Origin: Brassica napus
Lineage: Eukaryota > Streptophyta > Magnoliopsida > Brassicales > Brassicaceae
Direction of reading: 5' to 3'
NCBI RefSeq assembly: GCF_020379485.1
Contig: NC_063450.1
Location: 32,340,137 to 32,404,136 of the forward strand
Length of the DNA: 64,000 nucleotides
Shown here: in pieces, positions 35,314 through 47,604 of the stretch
How the letters are laid out: every line of letters starts with the position of its first letter
How positions within the stretch are numbered: position 1 is the stretch's first letter
Translations under genes and position numbers: made by a program
Notes under the pieces: generated by a model
The model's input: only the letters and a program-made list of their open reading frames with translations
The model's database searches: none
Told to the model about the DNA's origin: nothing

Positions 35314-35694
35314 TAATACTCTTTCATAACAATATACACATCAATTTCACTGATATTTCATAAAATTGGGCCAACGCTGATGAGTTAAGAGAAAACTCTA
35401 GAGTTAAAATCAGCAAAAAATAAAATTTTATTATAAAGATATTCCGGCGATCTTAAGTGGATTAGCAAAAATTTAGAACACAACCAACAAAAAATCATAA
35501 TCTTAAAATTACACCATCTTAGAGGTTTATTTACAATTATTTTATAAGAAATAAATCACAAACATTTATTTTATCTGTTTTATATGGTATCTAATTAAAT
35601 TTAAATGATTAACACATATATAATATTTTAATATGATAATTTATCAAATAATCCTTAAAAAACATCTTAGAGAAAAACTTCACCATGACCAAAA

Positions 35695-36350
35695 CAGGGC
35701 CGGTTTAACCAGGCAATTTTCAAAATAGGCCCTTAACTAGTATTGTTTATTCGTACCAAAATTGTATATAGTTTATCAAAAACAATATTAAACAAAATGC
35801 ATAAAATATTATCATGCTTACATAAGGGATTATAAGTGATTAAAATCGTATTAAAACAGTTATCTCACAGAAAATGTTTTTATACCATCAGATTTTAAAT
35901 TTTCAAATTTGTATTAGCACTTGTTTTCAAAAATTTGTTAAAATGTTCAGCATGATACAATCTAATTGTCCCATGCTAAAAAGAAGCGACACGTATTGAA
36001 GAATGAAATTCTGATTTGTCTAAAATATAAACCTAGTTACTAAATGTTTTATTTAAGAAAATAAAATAATATCAAATAAAACAGAGCATGATCTCATAAA
36101 ACAACAAAACTATGAATAGTTTATGGGGAATGAAATTTAATGGGGAAAAATAATTTTAGTGGGGAAAAGAGATTTTGGGGAATGTGTTAATTGAAGATAG
36201 AAATCACTATATATGGACATCACTGATTTTTTTTCTACCTCTAATTGTTCTGCCACATAAATTTCTAATACTCAAAAAACATTATGGACCCCTGTTGCTC
36301 CTGGGTCCTGGGCGGTCGTCATGCTCGCCACTGTACCTGAGCCGGCCCCA
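35695..36350. mobile_element. hAT-like element with GACCAAAA duplication
   Basis: Left end CAGGGCCGG, right end CCGGCCCCA (imperfect inverse), bracketed by a perfect 8-bp duplication GACCAAAA at 35687-35694 and 36351-36358. 656 bp, non-coding. The frame at 36175-36534 crosses the right edge and is not a gene. Confidence 0.82.
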
Positions 36351-36748
36351 GACCAAAAGTATAACAGAAGTAAAATTTCCACATATTGTACAACTTTCAT
36401 CAAAGCTAAACTTTATAATATTGCTCCAAAAACTTAAGGAGCCAGGAGCAAATCCTTTGAAAACAAAACAAAACAAAACAAAGACAAAGAAACAATTTTT
36501 ATCATTCGTTAAATATTATGGAACAGTTCATTAAATACAGAAACAACGATTTGATTGTAGTCATGTAGTTGTTATTGTATTCATATTTTGAAATCATATG
36601 ATTTATACTACTTCCAAAAGTGGTCAGGACCAATGTTAATCTGTAGTAGAAAAACGTGTTTAGATGCCATTCATGTGGCAGTGATTTATATGGCTTGTCC
36701 ATATAAACATGCTTTTCAGTGTAAGCTGTGAGATGATTGTTTATTACT

Positions 36749-36972
36749 ATACGAAATAAGCTCAGTTTGGTGCTGGGGAAAAAAGTTAAGGGACTTGAAG
36801 AAGTGCTACAGTTCTGGTTCAGTTCTGGTTCAGCGAAAGACTGTAAATAACTTAGGCAGTTTAGGAGTTTTTGAAACCTGTAAAGTTAGAGTAGTTTCTC
36901 TTTTCAAACAAGGTTTCACTTGATGTACAAAAGTTTTTTGACGAATAAATTTAGCATTTATTCAAAAAAAAA
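36749..36972 (+). mobile_element. Severely 5'-truncated LINE 3' end
   Basis: About 224 bp ending in AATTTAGCATTTATTC plus an A-run, a form usual for plant L1 3' ends. It is bracketed by GATTGTTTATTACT (36735-36748) and GATTGTCTATTACT (36973-36986), a 14-bp target duplication with one mismatch. No protein sequence remains. Confidence 0.65.
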
Positions 36973-37001
36973 GATTGTCTATTACTTAAGTCAGTTGAAA
37001 C

Positions 37002-38113
37002 CCTTGTTCTAAAACTCGGCCGAGTCACCGATTTTGCGGCCGAGAATACGGTGATCGGAGCTGCACCGTGGCGAGTCAGGGGTGATCGGTATCATTATAC
37101 GGTGAGGCGAGTTATGTCCGCCTGGACCGTAGAATTACAGAACGCGGCGTATAAAAAGTAAAAACTCAGAATCTCAGATCAATTAGAATTACAACGATAG
37201 CGTGATTCTCAAAAAAATAATGAGCCCGGAAGTGTTGCATAAACATATGATTCGAAGTTGTACACATGATACCGTTGATGATTGATACCGTGGTGGTTTC
37301 TGTCATGTCCGGTGGTTCGATAAATCAATCCAAACGAAGAAGACGACATTCCTCAAGCTTATTATGAGGACTTCACGATTTTCAGTTTATTTTCTATAGG
37401 CCCAATTAATTGTAATATTCATAAGCTCAACACATTAACCGTAAATAATAAGTATTTATACTTTTAATTTGCATGTTAGTCTCATGATCCAAACTATATA
37501 TATTTTTGGTAATTCTTGTGAGTGTTTTATTTTTTTATTTTTGTTTTTATATTATCTATTTTGCTATTTGATGAATCTTTTGTATTTTTTTACAACAATA
37601 AACTCACTAAAAATTACTCCCCGCGTATACTCTGAGTTTATCCCGATTTTTTAACAACTCGGGGTTACCGCACGGATAACGCGTAGCGTGATTCCGAACA
37701 GGGGTAAAAAGTAACATAACAGTATATAGAAGAAGTCGGGACATAAATAAAAAAATAAGATCATCACATTTGGCCACTAGGAAACAGCGATCACATTGTT
37801 ATTTTGCGCATATGTTAATATATAGGCATATACATATGAGAAAAATTCAAAACTAGTCTAAGTTAAGGCATCACATATACTAACAATTAACTTTTGTTAA
37901 ACCCATAAATATAAATTCAATAATAACATACAAAAAACTATTATATTCTAATATGTTTATATTTTATATTTAATTTAAATATAATAATAATTAAAATAAT
38001 AATTAAACTAGGCCTCGCGTATACCGCGATTAATCTCTGATTTTCTGGTAACTCGCTAGGCCCGTGATCGCCGCCCGACTAGCGCCTAGCGTAGTTTCGA
38101 ACCCCGAACCGGG
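37002..38113. mobile_element. hAT-like element with GTTGAAAC duplication
   Basis: Bracketed by a perfect 8-bp repeat GTTGAAAC at 36994-37001 and 38114-38121. Ends are GC-rich (CCTTGTTCTAAAACTCGG on the left, GAACCCCGAACCGGGG on the right) and only weakly inverted. A second right-end-like segment (GCGTAGCGTGATTCCGAACAG) at about 37682-37702 suggests internal rearrangement or one related element inside another. 1,112 bp, no transposase. Confidence 0.68.
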
Positions 38114-38121
38114 GTTGAAAC

Positions 38122-39821
38122 TAAATATATTTTTCTATAACCACATTTTTGTTGTTTCAGAAAGAAAAAAAATGTCAAAAAGCTAAAGTAACTAATTCTC
38201 ATATTCACACCTAGGTTAAGAGATGTCAAAGTGGACCACAACCCACAGATTATGTATAATTAGCCCAGTAGCAGAGCGAATCATGATAAATATATATATA
38301 CAAACCGCAATCTGCAACGGGCTGGTCCCCCCGGACCAAACTAAAATCTAGTTTGCAGAGGGTTAGACTACTTGAACGGGTTGCTTTATTTAATATTTCT
38401 AAAGTAAAGAGTTTTGATGGAGCGTAAAGATTATAAATAACTGAAAACATAAATTTTTTCTTAAATATTTTAAATACTATTTTCTACTATAAACTTTAAA
38501 AATAATAGATAGAAAATAAATTATAGTTAAATATTATTCATATAAAAACATTTGTATAATTTTATTTCTAAAATATTTCTAATAGGTAGGTGTTTATAAA
38601 ATTTCAACCAAAAAATAACCATATATATATTTTGATGAAAAATATTTTCATATATAAAAAATTTGATATGATGTTTATTTAAAATTTTGAGAACATAAAT
38701 AATAACTTATTATACTGGTTTTTGAATTAATAAAACATAAACTAATAAGTATTCATAAGAAGATTATGTCCGCATGTGTAAAATATAAGAGTAGTGTAAA
38801 ATATATTTATTTGTGATCTTTCGTTTTTCTATAGTTTTTTATCGTATCTTTTTGAAAATGAACGCTTTTCATCTATGCATATCATTTACTGAAAAAAATC
38901 CATAATTTATTTCTTTATAAGGCACATTTATTCTAAAATGACATTAATAGCATGAAACTACATAGCATATTTTAAATATTATGAGTGGAGATCCGCGGGT
39001 TGGCCCGCAAAACCGCTTAGCTATACGGGCGGGTTGGACATATGTATGCACACAGCAACCCGCGGTGGACCAACCCGCGCGATCCGTTAAAAGGTTGACC
39101 TCGCTTCGGGTTGGGTTTGGACATATATTTTGATTTTTAGTTATTTTCTGATTTGTTTTTAGTTATTTTATTTTTTTCTAATTTTTAATTATTTAAAATA
39201 TAAAGCAGACATATCATCACATTTTAATAGTTCTCGTGGCTTTATTGACTTGATGAACATGTAAATTAAGATGAAGTTTTTTTTGTGATATATATGTTAG
39301 TAAAAAACTTGAAGGTTTACAATGTTGACGAGTGCCACTTTGAAGTTTTTTTAAGCAATTTTCCCAATAGAAAATTCACGGGCTTGTTAACTTAAATCTT
39401 TGCAAGTTACATTGGTTACAAATAGTTAAATCGAGGTTATCGTAACTACTATATTCTAATGAGCAAAAGCAGATGAAATATGTCGTCTTAAATCACTAGT
39501 GAATGTCTTGTAACATAGATTTTGGTGTTAAATATACAATCGTATTGTCCGGGATCTTGTGGTCGAGTGGTAGGAAGACACAAACTTGAGATACCAACAC
39601 ATTTCAAGTTTAAACCACATGTTGGTAAAAGTAAATTATATTGTCCATAAACACCCACATGGATTTGGGCATTTGCATTCAGCCCACTTAAATATCCACA
39701 AAAACAGAATATATCCATAGACTGCATCTCTCTTTAAATATTAGTCTTAACCCTTAGATCTTGTTTGTTGTCGTTCTTTTCGTTTACTACTTTGTTTTTT
39801 GGCAACATTTTCTTCTCCAAC
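38122..39821. other. Intergenic with probable hAT remnants
   Basis: GATGTCAAAGTGGACC at 38222 with GGGCTGGTCC/GAACGGGTTG near 38320-38385, and GCGGGTTGGCCCGC-type sequence at 38995-39125, resemble arms of plant hAT elements. No pair of ends with a duplication could be matched. The remainder is AT-rich, with no gene. Confidence 0.45.
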
Positions 39822-40605
39822 CAGTGACGGATCTAGAAATTCTTTTAATTGGAGGCACAATATTATAAATATATTATATAATTTAATATTAACGTTTTAG
39901 ATAATATTATTTCTGTTTCACTAAAATAGATATTTTAGAGAAAAAAAATTTGTTTCACAAAAATAGAAGTTTTATGTTTTCTATAAAAAAATTGTAAACT
40001 TCAATAAAATTAATTGACTTTATTGAATTACTATTGGTTAAAAGTTATTGAAACTTGAAAATTACAGAAAACGATACATTTAATATAGTGATTTAATATG
40101 TTTTCTTAATATGTGTGAAAACACTAGAAAATATATCTTTGTGAAACGGATGGAGTATTATATATTAGCCAAATAGTAATTAAATATTTATTTTAAAGTA
40201 TAATTTTTTTTTATTTTTTGTGAATCATCTTTTTGTTCATGAAAAAATACTTAGGTTGTTTTAAAAATTTATTCTCTATCGACTCTAGTATAAAAATAAT
40301 TGAATAAAAGTATGAAATAGTTTCAAAGAGCAAGAAGGAAAAAAATCATGCAAAACAAATTAAACACACAGAGAAAATAGATTACGTTTCATTTAATGGG
40401 ACCGCAAGAAACTAATATGGCAGGAAATAAAATGTTATATTAAAAGCTTCTGGCCAGGAAAATCGAACCTTTCACACAAGCTAGAAACAGGGCACACTTA
40501 AACAACTGATATATTTGACCAAAGAGCACTAACGTTAAACACAAAATTTATATAATCAGTCAGGGGGCACGTGACCCCGTACCCATCAACGTGCGTCCGC
40601 TCCTG
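39822..40605. mobile_element. hAT-like element with TCTCCAAC duplication
   Basis: Starts CAGTGACGGATCTAG and ends GCGTCCGCTCCTG, imperfect inverted repeats of the CAG...CTG hAT form. Perfect 8-bp duplication TCTCCAAC at 39814-39821 and 40606-40613. 784 bp, AT-rich, no transposase. Confidence 0.88.
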
Positions 40606-40613
40606 TCTCCAAC

Positions 40614-41478
40614 TGCAGTGGTGTCAACAAAAGGTGGGCTGGAGTGTTCTCTTTTTGGTGTGGTGAATCCTCTCTTCATGTGCCTGTTTAACCTCATCAC
40701 TAGGATTTCAGATCGAGATTGAGGTTTCGTGGCTGTTAATTTATTGGCTTATCTTTTGTTTACGTTGTTGGTTCTTGACTTCTTGGTGATTTGATGTTGG
40801 AGTTGATGTAGCTTTGCATGTTCTCGGTCATAATGGATCTTCTAAGCTCCTTTTGAATGAGAAGTGTGGTCGGATTGTCTCCAAAATTGTATGAAGCCCG
40901 TCTTGTGCGAGAAGGCCTCTTGAATGGTTATGTCGTTGTTTATGGTTCTGTTTCATCCTTTTGCCTTGGTTCTTTCCGGCGCGGTATATGTATGCATTGT
41001 TTGTTGTTATTTCAAGTGGTGAAGAAGTGATGTTTAGGAATAGTGCTTTCTCTTGGTCTTGGTTCAACGGTTCGGTCATGGTGTTGATCGTGGCTAATCT
41101 CCCTTCTTGGCTGATTTTATACAGATCCAGGCCAACAATTTGGAGTTATGGCTCATATGGGAAGTTGCAAGGAATAATCGTTTCTCTCCTTATCGTCCTT
41201 GTTGATTTCCAAGGTTTCAAATCCCAATAAAGTTTGGTTCTGATTGGAAGCACTGCAAGGTTTGCATCATGGTGGTTCTCATATCGGCTGCATTTCACCT
41301 CTTTGAAGATATCCTTTGAATCATGAAGGCTTGAGGTCTATTACATTATTTTCTTAAATGGTACCTACTAGTATCGATCAACTCTCTAGTAGTTAATGGT
41401 TTTCCCTCTCTTGAATTGGTGTAATTCTGCAGTATGTGATATAGTACGACCAGTCTGGTCATGAACTTACTTCACTTA
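40614..41478. other. Unidentified GC-moderate segment, no gene supported
   Basis: Less AT-rich than its surroundings, with only short frames (for example 40961-41230 plus) that carry no motif I recognise. Possibly a decayed retrotransposon tail or gene remnant. Confidence 0.3.
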
Positions 41479-42001
41479 GACCATCATTAAAGCTGAAACC
41501 GTGAACCGGTTTCTTAGGAAATTATTATTATTATTTTTTTTTGTCTGGAAAAAAGAAAAATTAAAAAGCGAACTAATCGCGGGCAACCACGTGTCGGTGG
41601 GGCCCGCGAACAGTGCAAAAACCTTTCCAAGATCGGTCCTTATTTCACACCTCTAAAAACCGATTTTTGCAAAAATAATGGAACCCACCACTAAGAAACC
41701 CACTTAAATCCCCCGTTAATTATGCTCTTATACCATCATTAAAGGGGATCCTTAACAATGAGATCCTTAACAAAAAATAATTAAATATTTGAGTGGACCC
41801 CACAAAAAGTTAAGCATCAGTGATAGAAAATACAAAACAAGGATCGATCTTGGACTGTGCGAGGGCCCACCGACACATGGCGGCCCGCGATTGATTTGTT
41901 TTCTGATTTTTTTTTTCAGACAAAAAACAAAAAAAAAAAAAAAAAAAACCAAAAGGGTTTCCTACGAAACTGTGCCACCGGTTTCAGCAATAATTGTGCT
42001 C
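41479..42001. mobile_element. Foldback MITE with candidate TTA duplication
   Basis: Left end GACCATCATTAAAGCTGAAACC pairs with the inverse of the right end, GAGCACAATTATTGCTGAAACC. The arms continue with complementary GCGGGC/CACGTGTCGGTGGG and GATCGGTCCTT blocks, so most of the 523 bp can fold into a hairpin. TTA at 41476-41478 and 42002-42004 may be the duplication (Harbinger-like). Long A-runs near 41930-41948. Confidence 0.65.
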
Positions 42002-42242
42002 TTATTGATAGAATGAGTGATTGTAATGTTAAAAAAAAGAAGAAAATTTTATGCCTAGGCCTACACGGTACACCTTATTCAAAGATTTTTGTACTGAATT
42101 TTTGGTTAAAATTTTGTCCAAATCGTTTATCAAAAAAAAAAAGGGGTTTGTCCAAATCATCTTTAACTTGAGTTTTTTTTTCGCTTAAAACCCACATTTG
42201 GCTATATAAACCAATTTTAACAACGAAGACCGATAAACTTAA

Positions 42243-42251
42243 CCGTTTTGT
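42243..42251. repeat. Left 9-bp target duplication CCGTTTTGT
   Basis: Identical to 43305-43313; a 9-bp duplication is the mark of Mutator-like insertion. Confidence 0.9.
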
Positions 42252-43304
42252 GGGAAAAGTGCCAATTTCGGCCCCAACAATTTCAGTTGTGCCAAATATA
42301 CCCCGAACAATTGATCAGTGCCAAATACGACCTCAACACAATTATAATTCAAAAACACTACCCGAACTTTTTAAAACGTGCCAAAATCTACATTGACTCT
42401 AACAGAAGTTATTCAACCGTTAATAAGATAAAACGACGTCGTTTTGATATACGAGGAAAAGTGTCAATTTCGACCCCAACACTCTCAGTCGTGCCAAATA
42501 GAACCCGAACAAATGGCCAATGCCAAAACGACCTCAACTCAACTATAATTAAAGAAAAATTACCCAAACTTTTTAAAACTTGCCTAAATCTACATTGACT
42601 CTAACAGAAGTTAGTCAACAAGATAAGACGACGTCGTTTTGATATATATATATTTAAAAAAAATATGTTCATTTCGGGACTCAAACCCGTGCCGGAATAT
42701 CCTTTTAAAGGGGCACACTAACAACTAGACTAAAGTAATTTTTTGAAATATTATTACAAATTGAAATTCCCCATTATATAAACTACTATTCTTCTTCATC
42801 TTATCCAATTCAAAACTTGGGTGATTGCTTTATATATTTTAGTTATTGTTTAATATGTCTAATATTTTGTACAACATATCTTAATGAAAGAAAGGTAAAA
42901 GGTCTCTTAACATTTTTGAACAAAATATCAAAATATATAATATTAACTTTGAAAAATAAAAAAATTTCCACTTAAGTTTTAAGAAGTTCAGGTAGTTTTT
43001 CTTAAATTATAATTAAGTTGAGATCGGTTTTGGTACTGACCATTTGTTCGGGTCATATTTGGCACGACTGAGAGTGTTGGGATCGAAATTGACACTTTTC
43101 CTCGTATATCAAAACGACGTCGTTTTATCTTGTTAACGATTGACTAACTTCTGTTAGAGTCAATGTAGATTTAAACACGTTTTAAGAAGTTTGGATAGTT
43201 TTTTCGAATTATAATTGAATTGAAATCGTATTTGGCACTGATCAATTGTTCGGGTCGTATTTGGCACGACTTAAATTGTTGGGGTCAAAATTGACACTTT
43301 TCCC
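42252..43304. mobile_element. Foldback Mutator-like element (MULE-type MITE) with doubled arms
   Basis: Begins GGGAAAAGTGCCAATTTCGG and ends with the inverse, and is bracketed by a perfect 9-bp duplication CCGTTTTGT. The left arm has two tandem units (about 42252-42445 and 42460-42650), each with GTGCCAAAT, TCTACATTGACTCTAACAGA and ending ACGACGTCGTTTTGATAT. The right arm has two inverse units (about 43015-43140 and 43145-43304). The centre contains a tRNA-like segment. 1,053 bp, no transposase. It ends 209 bp beyond the RAN1 stop codon. Confidence 0.92.
42670..42735 (-). other. tRNA-like segment with Pol III A and B boxes
   Basis: On the minus strand TAGTCTAGTTGTTAG (42732-42718) resembles an A box and GGGTTTGAGTCCC (42688-42676) a B box, about 30 bp apart and in the right order, most like tRNA-Glu/Asp. 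No complete cloverleaf forms and there is no clear anticodon arm, so it is at best a decayed or SINE-like derivative. Confidence 0.45.
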
Positions 43305-43521
43305 CCGTTTTGTAGGAGAAATAAAAATTAACTAATTTGCCATTGTACATCAATCGATCACAAGAAAGGACGCCATTTTTTTACAACAAAGGCCGAGAAA
43401 ATCTCTTACATAGCGTTAAGAAACATTGCAAGACCCAATTTTATCGTCGTTACATGATTACAAACAACAAACCAAAACAAAAGTAAATCACTCGAATTAA
43501 GAAAGAAAAAGAAAAAGACTT

Positions 43522-46500
43522 TTACTCCTTGGTGATCTCCAAAATAGTGGTAAGTCTCGGCTTCTTGTATCTTCTAAGAAGCAAAGACGAGCAAACAACA
43601 CTCACCGAAGAGAGCGCCATGCACGCTCCTGCGGCCCACGGCGGCAGTTGCACCCTCAGGACCGGGAAGAACACTCCTGCTGCTATCGGTATCGACACCA
43701 CGTTGTAAGCCATGGCGAAAACGTAGTTCAACCTGATTCGTGTTAAGGTTTTGCGAGAGAGATCGATGGCTGTTATAACATCTTCTAAGTTGTTTCTCAT
43801 CAGAACGTAATCAGCTGCTTCTATTGCTACATCAGTCCCTGCACCAATGGCCATTCCCACGTCAGCAGCGGCTAGAGCCGGCGAGTCATTGATTCCATCT
43901 CCAACCATCGCCACTGTGCTTCCGTCTTTTTGCAGTGAACGGATCACTTCAGCTTTTCCTGCTGGCATTACTTCCGCTCTCACATCTTCAATACCAACCT
44001 ACTCATGCACAACCAAACGGAGATAGAGAACCAGAATACACCAACCAAACCGGAACCAAACAAAATCATTTTCTTTACCTCTTTGGCGACTGCTCTTGCT
44101 GTTCTCCAGTTATCACCTGTAACCATTATGGGTCGAACACCCATTCTAAGGAGACCTTCCACGACTACAGCAGCTTCTCGCTTTAGCGGATCAGCGACTC
44201 CCATCACACCTACTAATTGGCCGCTATAGGCTACAATGACTCCTGTCTTTGCGCTTTCTTCAAGCTCCTCAACAAACTTCTCGACGTGGTCTGGGATGGT
44301 TATGGAGTTTTCTGACATAAGTTTACGGTTTCCCACCTGATCAATGAGAAAGATAAAAACTTTATTACAGTTGCGAGAACAGGACCAGAAGCAAGAAGTT
44401 GATATAAACATGTTATGGAGTTTTAAACTCAAACCAGAATCAGCTTGTTGTTGACTAAGCACTGAATGCCTTTCCCAGGAAGAGCAGAGAAGTCTGATGT
44501 GTCCAGTAACCATCCAGCGTTTTGAGAGACTTTGTTACTTGTGTCGCCGTCCTCGGCAGATTCATCAAAGAAATGGAAATGCCGAGCGTACTCAACTATA
44601 GCTTTTGCCAACGGGTGTTCACTGCTAGCCTATGGATAGTGAGAGATGCGATGAATATCTTTAGTTACCTCACTAACAATGTAAGAAGCTAAGGGAAGAG
44701 GATTCAGCTTACCTCAGCGGAAGCAACAAGCGTGAGGAACTCTCCACGGTCCATCTCCGAGAAGACTTTAGCGGTTGTCACGGTAGCTTTCCCTTGCGTT
44801 AAGGTGCCTGTCTTGTCGAAAATTACATATTTCACTTTGTGAGCTTTCTCCAATGCATCACCTCCTTTGATCAATACACCATTGGTTGCTCCAACTCCTG
44901 TTGCCACCATGACAGCGGTCGGTGTTGCCAAGCCGAGTGCACAAGGGCAAGCAATTACCACAACGGATATTGAGAACATAAGCGAGAATACAAAGTGGGT
45001 TCCGTTTTGGGGCAGCCATTCGTCTGGGTAAGCTCCAACAGCTCCACCAATTGACCTACATTATCATTTGATTCAAGAACATGAGAACAAACTAATCCCA
45101 CATGTCTTCCATCATCTAAGGAACAAGATCTCACCAGCCTACTAAAGTGAACAATGCCAAAGTGATCACCACCGGAACAAATATACTTGCAACCTGAAAA
45201 AATGAGGATACATTTATTCACATGCTAAAGATAATATCACATCTGTGACATGTTTATATAGTCTACTTACATAGTCTGCAAATTTCTGGATAGGAGCTTT
45301 GGACATTTGGGCTGTCTCCACCAAACTAATAATCTGGCTCAGAACTGCATCAGATCCCACTTTTGTAGCTTTAATGTGAAGAACACCATGCATATTAATA
45401 GTACCACCGATCACTGGTGAATCAACCTCTTTAGATACAGGAACTGATTCACCAGTCACCATGCTTTCATTGACGTAACTTGAACCCCACACCACAACAC
45501 CATCTGCAGGGATCTTTCCACCAGGTAGAACTTTTAATGAATCACCAGGATGGATCAGTAATGCATCTATCTCTCTTTCTCCTACAAAATGGAAGAAAAA
45601 TATGGACTGAGCCGAAACAAACCTGAATAGCTGATGTTGTTAAGGAGCAATTCAGTGATAAACTACCTTTGCCTTCGATTAAAATTGCTGTTGCTGGAGT
45701 AAGCTGTACTAGCTTCTTCATAGCATCTGAGGTTTTCCCCTTTGCAAGAGATTCCAAGTATTTTCCAAGCAAGACAAATGTTATCAACATAGCACTTGCA
45801 TCAAAGTAAGTTGGTGACCAAAACCCAGTGACTGCCCCATATAAAAGAGCCCCAACAGAGTAGAAGTAAGACGCAGACGTGCCCAGAGCGACCAGCACAT
45901 CCATGTTAGTTGAACCATTTCGAAGAGCTCTCCATGCGGCAACATAGAAACGCTTGCCAATAACAAACTGAATAACACTTACCAAGGCCCACTTCAACCA
46001 ATCACCAACCATGAAAGGTCCACATCTCCATACCAGCACGGTGTCAAAAAGAGCAATGTGGGGGCAGATCACTTGAATGAAGAAGAGTGGTATCTGTATT
46101 CAAAAGAATCATAATCAATACATCATAAAATAAGTGTATGTGTGCATTCCATAAAGGATAAGCAACTCACACTGAGGGAAAGACTTGAGATAAAACGACG
46201 AAACATGTTTGAGGCCTCTCCAGTATCTTTCGAAGTCAGCCTCTCGTAAGGACTCATGACACGCAACTTGAACTTCCCATACCCTTCTCCTTCAATCCCA
46301 TCAACCAAAGATCTCGAACTCACAACTTCAGGATCAAACACAAGCTCAAGCTCTCCCGTTATCCTGTCAAGACGAAACTGTCTAACCCCATTCAATCTAG
46401 TAAGTATACCTTCAAGAACCTGAGCATCAAGCTCGTTCAACACACCCTCAACCCTCAAAAGGAGCTTATCCTGCTGATTACTCTGCACAAGCGAACCCTC

Positions 46501-47250
46501 AAAGCCAGCATCTACAATCGCAGTCACAATATCATCTTTACTGATCACGTTAGGATCGTACTCAACTTCTCCTAAGGACGTAGCTAAAGCCACAACAGCT
46601 CGTTTCACTCCAGGGAGATCTCTTAGAATGCCTTCAACAGAGTTAACACAAGCAGCACAAGTCATGCCTCCAATAGTGAACTGACCCACCAAAGTAGCTT
46701 GTGTCTTGGTCCCAGAAGTAACAGGCTCAGCCAAAATCTCGGCTTCAAATCCAGCATCCTCTATAGCCTCTTTAATGTCCTCTTCCTATAAAGATCAAAT
46801 CTTTAAGCTTAACGCGTTCAAGATCTAAATTTGGAAACAATTATTAAAAAAGAAAAAAAAAAGCTTCAATCCAGCAAGAACACAGCTTAAGATTTTTCAG
46901 ACAATAAATTAAAATGGAAAAAAATTATTTAAAAAAAAAAAAAAAAGCAAAACCTTGACTAAGTTAGGGTCGAAGAGGACATCGGCTCTGTTCTGTAATA
47001 AAGCGACGGAGGCTTTGAAGACGCCGTTAACGCTCATCAAAGCACCTTCGACGGAATTAGAACAAGCGGCGCAAGTCATACCGGTTACTCCGACTTGAAT
47101 CTTCCGTAAACCGGAATGGCCGCTTCCTTCCTCGATCTTACTGAGAGAATCATAGGAATCGAGGAGACGAACTTCCTCCATGGCACCGATCTCCGCAGCA
47201 CTGTCTCCGGAGAGGGGAGTAAGCTGTAAATCCCGTCTACTCGGCGCCAT
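43522..47250 (-). CDS. RAN1: Copper-transporting P1B-type ATPase, RAN1/HMA7 type, nine exons
   Basis: Exons (5' to 3' on the minus strand): 47250-46954, 46785-46171, 46093-45667, 45581-45271, 45193-45135, 45055-44713, 44629-44435, 44336-44079, 43998-43522. All junctions are GT/AG and in phase, giving 993 residues, close to Arabidopsis RAN1 (about 1,000). Two N-terminal metal-binding domains have GMTCAAC (Cys60/63 and Cys142/145); a third HMA-like region without the cysteine pair follows. Then come membrane helices, the actuator TGES (489-492), the membrane copper site CPC (606-608), the phosphorylated Asp650 in DKTGT, SEHP (687-690) and GDGIND (868-873). RAN1 loads copper into secretory compartments and is needed to make functional ethylene receptors. 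All key residues are intact, so the gene should be active. Confidence 0.94.
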
Positions 47251-47604
47251 GACGGAGAGAATGGATTTGATTGATGATGTTTGAAATCTCTCAGAGAACC
47301 ATTTTGTTGGATCCTTCTTCTTATGTAGAGAAGAAATAATAATAATGGAGGATTTGGTTTTCTTTTCGAGAGATGGAGGAAGGAAGGTGGAGAAAGCAAT
47401 TTGTCAACTAAAACACGCACCTAATTTTGACTATTTTACCCCTGGGCATTGTGCTAATTTCATGTATGTATGTATGAGATGAGATTCTTGTTGTCGTCAT
47501 TGCACACGATCAAAAGTAAAAGAAAGGAAAACAAATATTTTTTATTTTACTGGCTTTTAGAGTATCATATGGGTTAAAAAAATTAAGAAAAATTAAAAAC
47601 ATGA
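47251..47604 (-). promoter_or_regulatory. RAN1 5' leader and promoter interval
   Basis: 354 bp between the RAN1 start codon and the tRNA gene upstream on the same strand. It holds pyrimidine-rich leader sequence (minus strand), and no obvious TATA box was seen. The promoter is therefore short or overlaps the tRNA gene. Confidence 0.45.

Noticed and set aside
36175..36534. 119-codon frame
   Set aside because: It spans the right end and target duplication of the hAT-like element at 35695-36350.
40614..41230. Possible host gene in a less AT-rich stretch
   Set aside because: No frame longer than about 89 codons, no splice-consistent chain of exons and no motif could be assembled.
41767..42171. 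Lys- and Phe-rich frames around 41.9 kb
   Set aside because: They depend on the A-run in the arm of the foldback MITE at 41479-42001.
43935..44229. Plus-strand frames of 74-83 codons
   Set aside because: They are antisense to exons 8 and 9 of RAN1.
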